A program made the translations under genes and the position numbers. From Combretum micranthum (Eukaryota; Streptophyta; Magnoliopsida; Myrtales; Combretaceae), in assembly GCA_024138025.1 (NCBI GenBank), contig JAMXBD010000395.1:310001-374000 (forward strand): 64,000 nt of DNA. Reading direction: 5' to 3'. The notes under the pieces were generated by a model. The model worked only from the letters and a program-made list of their open reading frames with translations, did no database searches and was not told the origin of the DNA. This document shows positions 24,702 through 36,325 of this stretch, in pieces (positions within the stretch are counted from its first letter, which is position 1; every line of letters starts with the position of its first letter).

Positions 24702-24895
24702 CTCGGGTAATCTCCTCTCAAGGGTAACTCCTCTCGTGAACTCAGGCAATTCCCTTCAAGAGTTTGGGTAATTCCCTCTCAATGGTAACTCCCCTCTCAA
24801 AGATAACTACCTTCAAGATCTTGAGTAACTTCCTCTTAAGGGTAACTCCCTTCATGATCGTGGATTACTACCTCTTAGAATTAACTTTCCTCGAA
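24702..24895. repeat. Imperfect short tandem repeats, core about GGGTAACTCCCTCTCAA
   Basis: About nine diverged units of 17-22 bp, with variants such as gggtaatctcctctcaa, gggtaactcctctcg, gggtaattccctctcaa and gataactaccttcaag. It starts right at the truncation edge of the copia element. Tat elements often hold tandem repeats between their coding regions and 3' LTR, so this is probably Tat spacer. Confidence 0.6.
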
Positions 24896-25620
24896 ATGAC
24901 CAAATCAAATTAAAAGAAAAAAACAAAAAAATGAACAACTATACAAGAAATTGAGGTTGTGAACAACTTGCAAGTGAATTCATTAATATGAAGAAATAAT
25001 TACAGTAGTTTTGACTAGCATCTCGGCCATTATAGTTTTGACTGGCATTCCGGCTTAGAAATATGAAGAGAAATCCATACGAGTACAAACTTCTGTAGGT
25101 CTAACATAACTTTGAGTTGGAAGACTCTAGCAAAGATTTGAACCTTAAATTAAAGGAGCTCTTCCATATCCAGCCAGCTATAACTTGAAAATGTGGATTC
25201 CAACTGAACACGACTTCACTTCCCCGACCATCGATCGAAGCTTATCCATTAACCTTTACAATAAATCCCAGCTAGACCAAAGCTCAGAATGACTAGGAGA
25301 ATTGAGATCGAAGCTGATCCCCCCATTAAGCCCACTCCTAAAAAGCCATCAGGAGATCGGGCTCAAATGGGAGAATATGCCCCTACATACCCGACAACCT
25401 CCTCTAGCCATCAAACTGGCTACGAAAAGGGAGCAAAGTAGTAGGAAAAAGAGTCAAATGGCCCTTCTAAGATGACCTTAACCTTAAGAAGAACCCATAA
25501 GGCCCAGATTGTTGAGGGAAGATGAGCCTTTGCTCATGTGCAGCGCACTACCATGGTCATCACGGCCTCTTCACCAAGTCATAGACCTTTGCGACCTCGA
25601 TCTAAGAACTACCAAGGAGA
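24896..25620. other. Tat element spacer between pol and the antisense ORF
   Basis: No conserved domain on either strand. A short direct repeat is seen at about 25013-25066 (agttttgactagcatctcgg and agttttgactggcattccgg). The sequence continues across the chromovirus array: removing 25626-51510 and one AGTAC joins ccaaggag to agtacggtcc. Confidence 0.5.
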
Positions 25621-25625
25621 AGTAC
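25621..25625. repeat. Left target site duplication AGTAC of the array
   Basis: AGTAC directly precedes TGTAATAGCC. The same five bases follow the last LTR at 51511-51515. Five bases is the normal size for Ty3/gypsy integration. Confidence 0.85.
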
Positions 25626-26556
25626 TGTAATAGCCATGCTTTTATTCCCAATATCATATTATATATAAGTGATTATAGTTGCTTATTAAAATAAATAAAT
25701 AATATGTATATATTTGAGTAGTGTAGAATAATTATGTTTGCATTAGTATAATAAATACTTAATATTAATTTACATATTGATGTGGTATATGGAATGAGTA
25801 ATATTAGATATATATATATATATATTTCAAATGGAGTGTAGCAGATTTTTTTTAGGAAACCAAAAAGCTAAATAAATGCTTTTAGTTTACTTAAATTAAT
25901 AACATTAATTAATTCTAATTAAAACTACTTTATGACTTTTGTGGGCTGCCTTGAAAGTCAAACATTGGATAAACATTAAGCCAAAATACCCAAATTTCGT
26001 CCAAAATCAGACCACCCCCAAAACAACCCCTCAAACAAGCACAAAACCCATTATTTTCTCTCCCAAAGCCACCCCAACTTCAAGACCAAGATCCACATCC
26101 AAATTCTTGCAAGTTGGCCACCAAAAGATCATTCTAAAGCCTTGAAAACCAAGCCCAAAGATTTGAGGTAAGTTTGAGTTACATTTGATGCAAGTTTCAT
26201 AGTGTAGAGTTTGTTAAATGTGAATTTGATATGCATATATGTGTTGGTGATGTATTGATGAAGGTTTGGGCTACCAATGAAGTATAATATATGCATGTTT
26301 AGTAGTTGGAGTGTGAGAATGAAAATGGAATGATGTATGAGTGGTGTAGTAAGGGTTAAGTAAAGTTGAGCTTGTTGAAAGTTGTATTGATTGGAGGGTA
26401 GAGATTAAAGTGAAATGATGTTGTTTAATGAGTTGGAAATGTATAATAGATGAGGTGGAGTTCATATATCAAGTTATAGAGAGCTAAGAAAGTGTTTTGG
26501 TTGAAGTTAAAAGTGTTAAAGTTTGAAAAATTTCGTATAACTATCTCTACACCTGT

Positions 26557-26749
26557 CAAAACACCCCTGTTGCCAAGGGTGTAGTGCTCTCGGATCAAAA
26601 ATTTCATTTCCCCTTAGTTGAAACGGCCTCCAAAACACCCCGTTGCCAAGGGTGTAGTGCTCTCGGATCAAAAATTTTACTTCCCCTGAGTCAAAACGGC
26701 CTTCAAAACACCCCGTTGCCAAGGGTGTAGCGCTCGCGGATTTCTTCCC
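26557..26749 (+). repeat. LTR-internal tandem repeat, 73-74 bp unit, two full and one partial copies
   Basis: Units start at 26557, 26631 and 26704 with caaaacacccc, followed by gttgccaagggtgtag and gctctcggatcaaaaatt. CACCC and GGGTG in each unit can pair. The same array is at 34244-34435, 41986-42177 and 49722-49913 in the other LTRs, with the same three units. Confidence 0.85.
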
Positions 26750-27937
26750 TTATGCGACACTGTTTTGTAAATTAGTCATAACTTTTTCATCCGACCTCCG
26801 ATTGAGGTGATTCAAATTGCGTTAAAAAGCTTAAAAAGAGATCTACAACTTTCATGTTTTAAGTTTTTACAAAATAAAAACTTATCAAGGCCGAAATTTT
26901 CTTTTCTTTTCAGCTGATACATTTTCCAAACAAAGTTAAAAACTTGTTTTTGTTTGTTTTATGTGTATTTGCTTTAACAAATGGATCTTTTAGACTAAAA
27001 TGAGATAGATATATGATAATTGATGTGTTATGATGATCAAGTGATATAATTAAGCGTGATTTAAGGATATTTGTATGATTTAATAAATTATTGATTATCT
27101 TTACTTGTTTTAGGATCTTGTGATAACTTATTTGAATTTACTTGAATGGTTAATTATGAGATTAGTTAATATACATATACTTGAACTAAGTGTGAGTTTG
27201 TAATTATTTTTTTTTTACAGTGATTGATTCTCTTTCGGTTATTCCCATTGACTCTCAATCTAGTACAGGTACGCAGTAACTTGTTTATTCTTTGCTTAGG
27301 ATAGGCATATCTTTAATAAACTTTAATATGGAAAAACTTAAACCTTTGTTTGAATTGGATGTCTCTTACGCTATTTAAACCCGTATCTGGCCTAGATGGC
27401 AGATCGGTATCCGGTTCGGGAGTAGCACCTTGCTCAGATTGGGGGCACGGTAGATTAGGCGCTTAGGCCACCCCTATCTTTTGATAAGACTTTCCTAAGT
27501 GGTACGGCGGGTAACTGATGGGGAAAATGGTATCGGTGTAACATTTGCTAAGCTTAGAATGAAATAATATGATTTAGTTCAAAGGTTTATGGGAACAGTT
27601 GGACTAATTGATGTTATGGACTAAGATAAGTGAAGTTGTGTAACGGCTGTTAACCCTAGATGAAGTTATTTTCTCTTTTATGGATATATCATCTAGGAGA
27701 TATAAGTGTCCGAACTACTTATATCAACCCCCTGAGCGTCGTGATCGTTACTCAGGACCCTAAATATCCTTATTGTTCGGAGTTTGAATACTCCAGTGAT
27801 GTTTGACTAATTAAAGATTATCTAATAAATGAATGATTGTCACATTGCACTATAGTTTAAGATCGTGTGAGCCATTACGCATTTGTTTTTGTTACTTGTG
27901 TACTGGGCCTCTGGCTCATATTTTATCCTTTTCAGGT

Positions 27938-28012
27938 ATGGATGACGAATTTTATACAAGTATGGGATATGGATCGGATTTTGAGGAGTTCTTAGAGGAT
28001 TGGAAGGAGTAG
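27938..28012 (+). other. Conserved 24-codon acidic open frame in LTR1
   Basis: ATG to TAG encodes a 24-residue peptide starting MDDEFYTSMGYG and rich in Asp/Glu. It is open in all four LTRs (also 35618-35692, 43356-43430, 51103-51177). Between copies I see one synonymous change (TTT/TTC) and one Glu-to-Asp change. It follows a splice-acceptor-like ccttttcag. It may be chance, since the LTRs are nearly identical. Confidence 0.35.
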
Positions 28013-28341
28013 AGACGACCTTGACGTTGATGGAACCCTTATGTAATAGAATAGCTATATGTACATATATGCTTTGAAAACTTATGTATTAGTTAATAGG
28101 ATTTTTGTTATCTTTTGATATATTTTGTAAATGGCTTGTTTACGAGCCTTGTATGTATGTATGTATGTATATATATGGTTGTATTATGTACTATTAGTGA
28201 TAAAGTTTATTCTTATAAGACATTTAGGCAAATAACTATACAAATTGATCCTGGATTACAACCTTACATATAATACTGCAGATATATGTGGTTGGGGAAC
28301 TGGGTGCCTATTTTAAATATAGGGTAAATCCGGGCCTTACA

Positions 28342-28360
28342 GTTGTATCAGCCTAATTTG
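28342..28360 (+). promoter_or_regulatory. Degenerate primer binding site of unit 1
   Basis: gttgtatcagcc replaces the gttggtatcagagcc seen after LTR2 and LTR3, so three bases of the initiator-tRNA-Met site are missing. It lies in a block with unusually many one-base gaps, so a sequencing cause is possible. Confidence 0.6.
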
Positions 28361-28623
28361 AATAGTTGTTTGCTAAGATTTATGGTTTAGACATGACTTG
28401 ACCCTGGACACAAATAGTTAGACTAGAAAAGAGTTAAGTTTTGTTTAAATGTTTATGTTTGCTTGATTGTTTATTGCTTGTTCTTTACTTGCTTGTTTAT
28501 TTATTTTGTCCATATTGCTGTTCTTGCTTAATTGTTTGTTTATTGCTTGTGAATGAGAATGTGAATGTAAATGTAATGAATTTTTTTTATAAATGTTGTT
28601 AAATGTGTTGTATTATATTCAAG

Positions 28624-31600
28624 ATGGATAGGTTGAATGGATCTTCTCGTCAGCAATCAGATAGAGAATATCCTCCACTCCACCGCCTCAATCATCTTTT
28701 ATAGCACTCCTACTTCTTCCTATTGCTAGTACTGAAGCTAATCCATCACCAGCATCACCTCAGCTTCACAAGTTCCTCCACTGAATCAGTTTCCCCCGCT
28801 TCCTCCAATCCCGACCTTTCCACCGTGTCTCAAGACTATGGACAACCCGGCATCAATGTATGGCATATTTAGGGATATGATGGCTATGATGCAACAATGT
28901 CAAGTGATGATGTATCAACAGCAGCAACAATTCATGCAACAAAGCAATCAGCAAGGAATGAGACAAAATGAAAACTTACCAGCTAAGATCAAGCTACTCA
29001 ATGAAGTTACATGATTTCAGCAAATTGGTTCCCGATTTTGATGGAACAAGTACCGACCCGACTATAGCCGAAAGTTGGATCGAAGAGTTAGAGAAGACTT
29101 TTTCTGCCTGTGATACTCCCGAAGAAAGAAAGTGGATTGCTGTATTATGATGAAAAGGAAGCCTACAATTGGTGGAGATTAGCTAGGGAATTTGCAAGTG
29201 CCTATCTCTTGGACGACTTTCAAGATACTTTCTTTGCTAATATTTTTCGAATCCGTAAGAAAAGAATGATTGATTTGAACCTTAGCAAGAATAAAATCAA
29301 TTGATGAATATGCTGAGTTTTGTCGACTACTACGCTTTGCAGGAGGAGATTATAGAGACAAAGAATGAAAATTCAAAATTTCAAAATGGGTTGAATGAGG
29401 AGATACAAGGGGAGGTTTCGAAAGTTTGAATTGATTACTCTAGCCAATACTGTTGCCAAGGCTTTGTTAGTAGAACAGATTCAAAATGATAGTCAAGTCA
29501 GGAAGCCAAAAGAGTCTGCATTTCTAGAAAAGCCTCACCGACTTCTTCTTATATAGTTAACAAGGCATGGGCAGAGATCAAACTACCAAGGAAAAGGAAA
29601 GAAACCATATTGGGAAAGAAGACATCAAAGCTCAAACCTATATTTAGAAAAAGTGCTTTCGTCATGGACCCCATGATATATTCTGAATGTAAGTGACACC
29701 TGGCGCATGTTTCACATGTGGACAAGTGGGACATATATCTTCTGAGTGCAAAATCCAAATTGCCACCAATATTTTGTGCCTATTGCAAGCAAAGGGTCAT
29801 CACATTTCTAATTGTAAGGACCCGCCCCAACAAACAAGGTGGAATTAATTTAGAGAAGGGAAAGGTGAATGCTCGAGTCTTTGCCTTGCAAAAAGTTGAA
29901 GATACTCCCTCTGTAGACACTTTGGCAGGTACTTTGAATGTTTCCAATAGAAATGCATATGTATTGATTGATACGGGAGCAACACATGCATGCATATCTG
30001 AGAATTTCATGAATGAATGTAAGCTTGTTCCTAAGATCTTGAATGATCGCGTGATGTGTATAAATACTCCTTTGATGGTTGAGACTAGACAACCATGTAT
30101 ATGTAGAAATGTGAATGTTTTAATTTCCAGTGTGAGCATGCCTGTAGACATGATTGTGCTACCTTTATCTGATTTTGATGTGATTTTGGGAATGAATTGG
30201 CTGAATCGATATAAGGTCACAATTGATTGTAGCAAGGCGGATTAAGTTTTTCTTTGAAAGAGGGAAGGTTTACTTATGTGTTGGAAAGACAAAGGCCTAG
30301 GAGTATAAGTTCCATGGAATTGTGGGAAGGATCAGTGGTAGCTACAATGAGTAATGAGGAAGGAGATATCAAGTTAATGCCAGTAGTGAATGAGTTCAAT
30401 GATGTATTTCCCGAGAAGTTACCCGGTTTGCCTCCGGATAGGGAGATTGAGTTCAGAATTGAAGTTCTACCTGGAACAGTTCCTATCTCCAAAGCTCCAT
30501 ATAGAATGGCACCTACTGAGTTAAGGGAATTGAAGTTACAGTTGCAAGAATTACAAGATATCGGTTTTATTAGACCAAGTATATCTCCGTGGGGCGCACC
30601 TGTGTTATTTGTGAAGAAAAAGGATGGGAGTTTGCGAATGTGTATTGATTATAGAGAGTTGAATCAAGTCACAATCAAGAATAAATACCCTTTGCCAAGG
30701 ATTGATGATTTATTTGATCAATTGAAAGGAGCTACAGTGTTTTCAAAAATTGACTTGAGATCAGGATACCATCAGTTGAGAATCAAGCCTGAAGACATAT
30801 CAAAGACGGCATTTCGTACAAGATATGGTCATTTCGAATTCCTTGTTATGCCATTTGGGTTGACGAACGCCCAGCAGCATTCATGGACTTAATGAACCGG
30901 ATATTCAAGGATTATTTGGATTCATTTGTAATTGTGTTCATTGATGACATTCTGATCTATTCACGGAATCATGAGGAACATAAAGAACATCTTAAGCTTG
31001 TCTTGCAAAGACTTCGAGGAAAGAAACTTTATGCCAAATTCAATAAATGTAGTTTCTGGCTTGAGGAAATATTTTCTAGGGCATATCATATCTAGAGAAG
31101 GTGTAACGGTAGATCCTGAAAAGATTGAAGCTGTGTTGAAGTGGCCAAGGCCAACTAATGTGTCTGAGATAAGAAGTTTTCTAGGTTTAGCAGGATACTA
31201 TCGAAGATTTGTAGAGGGATTCTCAAAGATAGCATCTCCTTTAACCAAATTGACTCGAAAGCATGCTAAATTTGATTGGAATGACAGTTGTGAACAGAGT
31301 TTTCAAGAACTTAAAGAGAGATTGGTATCTGCTCCAATCCTAGCCTTACCTGTTAGTGGGAAAGAGTTTGTGGTGTTTAGTGATGCATCTATTCAAGGGT
31401 TAGGTTGTGTACTCATGCAAGATGGGAAAGTTATAGCATATGCCTCAAGACAATTGAAACCACATGAAGAGAACTACCCCGTTCACGATTTGGAATTAGC
31501 AGCAGTGATACTAGCATTGAAATTGTGGCGACATTATCTTTTTGGAGAAAAATGTAAGATATACACCGACCACAAAAGCCTTAAGTACATATTCACTCAG

Positions 31601-33270
31601 AAGGAACTTAATATGAGACAGAGGAGATGGCTTGAGTTAATAAAGGACTATGATGTAGAGATCTTGTATCATCCTGGTAAAGCGAATGTGGTAGCAGACG
31701 CGCTCAGTAGGAAGAAGCAAATTGATATTGCAACCTTGGTTATAAGTCAGAAGGAAATTCGTGAAGAGTTGAGAAAGATGGAAATTGAAGTGACAGTGGA
31801 AAACGTTGATTTGATGCTTGCTCAATTATCTTTGCAACCTACAATCTTGGAAAGAATTAAACAAAGTCAGAAAGAGGATCCAGAAAGTGAGAAGTTGACA
31901 TTAGCTATAAAAGGAGGAAAGAGAAAAGAGTTGAGATTAGATGAAGAGGATGTAATAAGACATGGAAATAGGATCTTTGTGCCAAGGATACATGGTTTGA
32001 GAGAAGATATTCTGAAAGAAGCACATTCCTCATTATATTCTGTTCATCCCGGGAGTACGAAAATGTACAAGGACTTGAAGAAGTGTTATTGGTGGGAAGG
32101 AATAAAGAGAAATGTAGCTGATTATGTTTCAAAGTGTCTAACCTGTCAGCAAGTTAAGATAGAGCATCAAAGGCCAGGAGGAGAACTGCAACCCTTACCT
32201 ATTCCCGAGTGGAAATGGGAAGATATCACTATGGATTTTGTATCGGCTCTACCAAGAACCATTGCAAAGCATGAGGTCATATGGGTAATTGTGGACAGAT
32301 TAACGAAGTCGGCTCATTTCATACCTTTACGAGTCGGGGATTCCTTAGAGAAAATGGCACATGTGTATATCAAGGAAATCGTAAGGCTTCACGGTATACC
32401 AAGAACAATCACTTCTGATCGAGATACGAGATTTGTTAGTAGATTTTGGAAGAGCTTACACATAGCACTTGGTACCCAGCTTCAGTTCAGTACTGCTTTT
32501 CATCCTCAAACAGATGGGCAATCTGAGAGAACGATCCAGATATTAGAAGACATGCTAAGAGCTTGTGTATTAGATTTTGGAGGGCGATGGGACGATCACT
32601 TGCCATTGATTGAATTCGCCTATAACAACGGTTATCAGTCTTCTATTCAGATGGCACCATATGAAGCTCTGTATGGAAGGAAATGCCGATCACCTTTACA
32701 TTGGGACGATGTAGGAGAAAGAGCACTAATTGGTCCGGAATTGGTTCAACAAGCTATTGACAAGATTCAAGTGGTTAAGCAAAGAATGAAAGTTGCACAA
32801 GATAGATACAAAAGTTATACGGATAAGAGACGAAGACCTCTCGAGTTTGAAGTGGGTGAGCACGTATTTCTCCGGATATCACCAACAAAAGGAGTGTTTC
32901 GGTTTGGAGTCAAAGGAAGTTGAACCCGAGATATATCGGTCCTTATGAAGTGTTGGAAAGGATTGGTCCTCTAGCTTACAGATTAGCACTACCACCGCAT
33001 TTATCCGAAGTACATGATGTATTCCATGTTTCTCAATTGCGAAAATGTGTCTCGAATCCGAATGCAATTATCAGTGTTAATCAGCCACAAGTCTTGCCAA
33101 ATTTAACAACAAGTGAGAAGCCGATTAAAATCTTGGGTAGAGTTGATAAAGTGTTAAGAAGAAAGGTGATTCCAATGGTGAAAGTGCAATGGAGTGGACA
33201 AGAAGATAGAGAAGCTACTTGGGAAGTGGAGAGTGAGATGAGAATATTGTATCCCGAGCTATTTGAGTAG
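28624..33270 (+). pseudogene. Chromovirus gag-pol, copy 1 (broken)
   Basis: Same plan as copies 2 and 3: gag from ATG 28624, CCHC knuckles near 29650-29830, protease with [15 protein letters not shown] near 29965, RT ([24 protein letters not shown] at 30937-30948), RNase H ([18 protein letters not shown]), integrase (HHCC, then DDE core with TMDFV, SDRDTRF, SERTIQ) and C-terminal chromodomain ([16 protein letters not shown]), ending with TAG at 33268-33270. Gag between 28624 and about 29860 is riddled with one-base gaps relative to the other copies. Further breaks lie near 30243, 30873, 31070 and 32919. Between 31085 and 32920 the frame is open. Confidence 0.9.
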
Positions 33271-33304
33271 TAAGGTAAGCTAAGTTTCGAGGACGAAACT
33301 TCTT

Positions 33305-33318
33305 GAAGGAGGGAAGGA
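33305..33318 (+). promoter_or_regulatory. Polypurine tract before LTR2
   Basis: gaaggagggaagga directly precedes TGTAATAG. The identical tract stands before LTR3 (41049-41062) and LTR4 (48785-48798). It primes plus-strand DNA synthesis in this element class. Confidence 0.85.
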
Positions 33319-36028
33319 TGTAATAGCCATGCTTTTATTCCCAATATATATTATATATAAGTGATTATAGTTGCTTATTAAAATAAATAAATAACATGTA
33401 TATATTTGAGTAGTGTAGAATAATTATGTTTGCATTAGTATAATAAATACTTAATATTAATTTACATATTGATGTGGTATATGGAATGAGTAATATTAGA
33501 TATATATATATATATATTTCAAATGGAGTGTAGCAGATTTTTTTAGGAAACCAAAAGCTAAATAAATGCTTTTATTTTACTTAAATTAATAACATTAATT
33601 AATACTAATTAAAAGCTACTTTATGACTTTTGTGGGCTGCCTTGAAAGTCAAACATTGGATAAACATTAAGCCAAAATACCCAAATTTCGTCCAAAATCA
33701 GACCACCCTCAAAACAACCCCTCAAACAAGCACAAAACCCATTATTTTCTCTCCCAAAGCCACCCCAACTTCAAGACCAAGATCCACATCCAAATTCTTG
33801 CAAGTTGGCCACCAAAAGATCATTCTAAAGCCTTGAAAACCAAGCCCAAAGATTTGAGGTAAGTTTAGTTACATTTGATGCAAGTTTCAGTGTAGAGTTT
33901 GTTAAATGTGATTTGATATGTATATATATTATTGGTGATGTATTGATGAAGGTTTGGGCTACCAATGAAGTATAATATATGCATGTTTAGTATTTGAAGT
34001 GTGAGAATGAAATGGAATGATGTATGAGTGGTGTAGTAAGGGTTAAGTGAAGTTGAGTTTGTTGAAAGTTGTATTGATTGGAGGTAGAGATTAAAGTGAA
34101 ATGATGTTGTTTAATGAGTTGGAAATGTATAATAGATGATGTGGAGATCATATATCAAGTTATGGAGAGCTAAGAAAGTGTTTTGGTTGAAGTTAAAAGT
34201 GTTAAAGTTTGAAAAATTTTCGTATAACTATCTCTACACCTGTCAAAACACCCCTGTTGCCAAGGGTGTAGTGCTCTCGGATCAAAAATTTCATTTCCCC
34301 TTAGTTGAAACGGCCTCCAAAACACCCCGTTGCCAAGGGTGTAGTGCTCTCGGATCAAAAATTTTACTTCCCCTGAGTCAAAACGGCCTTCAAAACACCC
34401 CGTTGCCAAGGGTGTAGCGCTCGCGGATTTCTTCCCTTACGCGACACTGTTTTGTAAATTAGTCATAACTTTTTCATCCGACCTCCAATTGAGGTGTTTC
34501 AAATTGCGTTAAAAAGATTAAAAAGAGATCTACAACTTTCATGTTTTAAGTTTTTACAAAATAAAAACTTATCAAGGCCGAATTTTCTTTCTTTTCAGCT
34601 GATACATTTTCCAAACAAAGTTAAAAACTTGTTTTTGTTTGTTTTATGTGTATTTGCTTTAACAAATGGATCTTTTAGACTAAAATGAGATAGATATATG
34701 ATAATTGATGTGTTATGATGATCAAGTGATATAATTAAGCATGATTTAAGGATATTTGTATGATTTAATAAATTATTGATTATCTTTACTTGTTTTAGGA
34801 TCTTGTGATAACTTATTTGAATTTACTTGAATGGTTAAGTATGAGATTAGTTAATATACATATACTTGAACTAAGTGTGAGTTTGTAATTATTTTTTTTA
34901 CAGTGATTGATTCTCTTTCGGTTATTCCCATTGACTCTCAAGCTAGTACAGGTACGCAGTAACTTGTTTTCTTTGCTTAGGATAGGCATATCTTTAATAA
35001 ACTTTAATATGGAAAAACTTAAACCTTTGTTTGAATTGGATGTCTCTTACGCTATTTAAACCCGTATCTGGCCTAGATGGCAGATCGGTATCCGGTTCGG
35101 GGAGTAGCACCTTGCTCAGATTGGGGGCACGGTAGATTAGGCGCTTAGGCCACCCTGTCTTTTGATAAGACTTTCCTAAGTGGTACGGCGGTAACTGATG
35201 GGGAAAATGGTATCGGTGTAACATTTGCTAAGCTTAGAATGAAATAATATGATTTAGTTCAAAGGTTTATGGGAACAGTTGGACTAATTGATGTTATGGA
35301 CTAAGATAAGTGAAGTTGTGTAACGGCTGTTAACCCTAGATGAAGTTATTTTCTCTTTTATGGATATATCATCTAGGAGATATAAGTGTCCGAACTACTT
35401 ATATCAACCCCCTGAGCGTCGTGATCGTTACTCAGGACCCTAAATATCCTTATTGTTCGGAGTTTGAATACTCCAGTGATGTTTGACTAATTAAAGATTA
35501 TCTAATAAATGAATGATTGTCACATTGCACTATAGTTTAAGATCGTGTGAGCCATTACGCATTTGTTTTTGTTACTTGTGTACTGGGCCTCTGGCTCATA
35601 TTTTATCCTTTTCAGGTATGGATGACGAATTCTATACAAGTATGGGATATGGATCGGATTTTGAGGAGTTCTTAGATGATTGGAAGGAGTAGAGACGACC
35701 TTGACGTTGATGGAACCCTTATGTAATAGAATAGCTATATGTACATATATGCTTTGAAAACTTATGTATTAGTTAATAGGATTTTTGTTATCTTTTGATA
35801 TATTTTGTAAATGGCTTGTTTACGAGCCTTGTATGTATGTATGTATGTATATATATATGGTTGTATTATGTACTAGTAGTGATAAAGTTTATTCTTATAA
35901 GACATTTAGGCAAATAACTATACAAATTGATCCTGGATTACAACCTTACATATAATACTGCAGATTATATGTGGTTGGGGAACTGGGTTTGCCTATTTTA
36001 AATATAGGGGTAAATCCGGGGCCTTACA
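33319..36028 (+). repeat. LTR2 of the chromovirus array (2710 bp)
   Basis: TGTAATAGCC to CCTTACA, preceded by a polypurine tract and followed by a primer binding site, so it belongs to units 1 and 2 at once. It shares with LTR3, against LTR1 and LTR4, the forms aattaaaagctac and atatgtatatat. The 24-codon frame is at 35618-35692. Confidence 0.9.
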
Positions 36029-36030
36029 GT

Positions 36031-36042
36031 TGGTATCAGAGC
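36031..36042 (+). promoter_or_regulatory. Primer binding site of unit 2 (initiator tRNA-Met)
   Basis: TGGTATCAGAGC, two bases after the LTR end, is the standard site complementary to the 3' end of plant initiator methionine tRNA. Confidence 0.9.
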
Positions 36043-36325
36043 CTAATTTGAATAGTTGTTTGCTTAAGATGTTATGGTTTAGACATGACTTGACCCTGGA
36101 CACAAATAGTTAGACTAGAAAAGAGTTAAGTTTTGTTTAAATGTTTATGTTTGCTTGATTTGTTTATTGCTTGTTCTTTACTTGCTTGTTTATTTATTTT
36201 GTCCATATTGCTGTTTGCTTGCTTAATTGTTTGTTATTGCTTGTGAATGAGAATGTGAATGTAAATGTAATGATGATTTAATTTTTATAAATGTGTGTTA
36301 TAAATGTGTTGTATGTATATTCAAG

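Larger units (their letters stand above)
25626..28341 (+). repeat. LTR1 of the chromovirus array (2716 bp)
   Basis: Starts TGTAATAGCC and ends CCTTACA. It has the most private substitutions of the four LTRs, for example aataatatg where the others have aataacatg, and cctccgattgaggtgattc where they have cctccaattgaggtgtttc. A (TA)n run near 25808-25826 may serve as TATA region. It contains the 73-bp triple repeat (26557-26749) and the 24-codon frame (27938-28012). The last 60 bases have several one-base gaps relative to the other LTRs. Confidence 0.9.

Noticed and set aside
24702..24895. CRISPR-like array
   Set aside because: Units are imperfect, 17-22 bp, without unique equal-length spacers, and the DNA is plant nuclear.
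25939..26145. 68-codon frame repeated in each LTR (also 33630, 41373, 49110)
   Set aside because: It begins at TTG rather than ATG, changes frame in LTR3, and looks like the CA-rich untranslated leader; no domain.
26516..26722. Minus-strand frame with repeated GCF/GVF units in each LTR
   Set aside because: It is the translation of the 73-bp tandem repeat; the repeat explains the apparent protein repeats.
31637..32132. Recurring minus-strand frames opposite pol (62 and 75 codons, also in copies 2 and 3)
   Set aside because: Shadows of the conserved pol frame on the other strand; they recur only because the copies are nearly identical.
36031..36042. tRNA gene suggested by TGGTATCAGAGC
   Set aside because: Only the 12-base complement of a tRNA 3' end is present, placed two bases after an LTR; it is a primer binding site.
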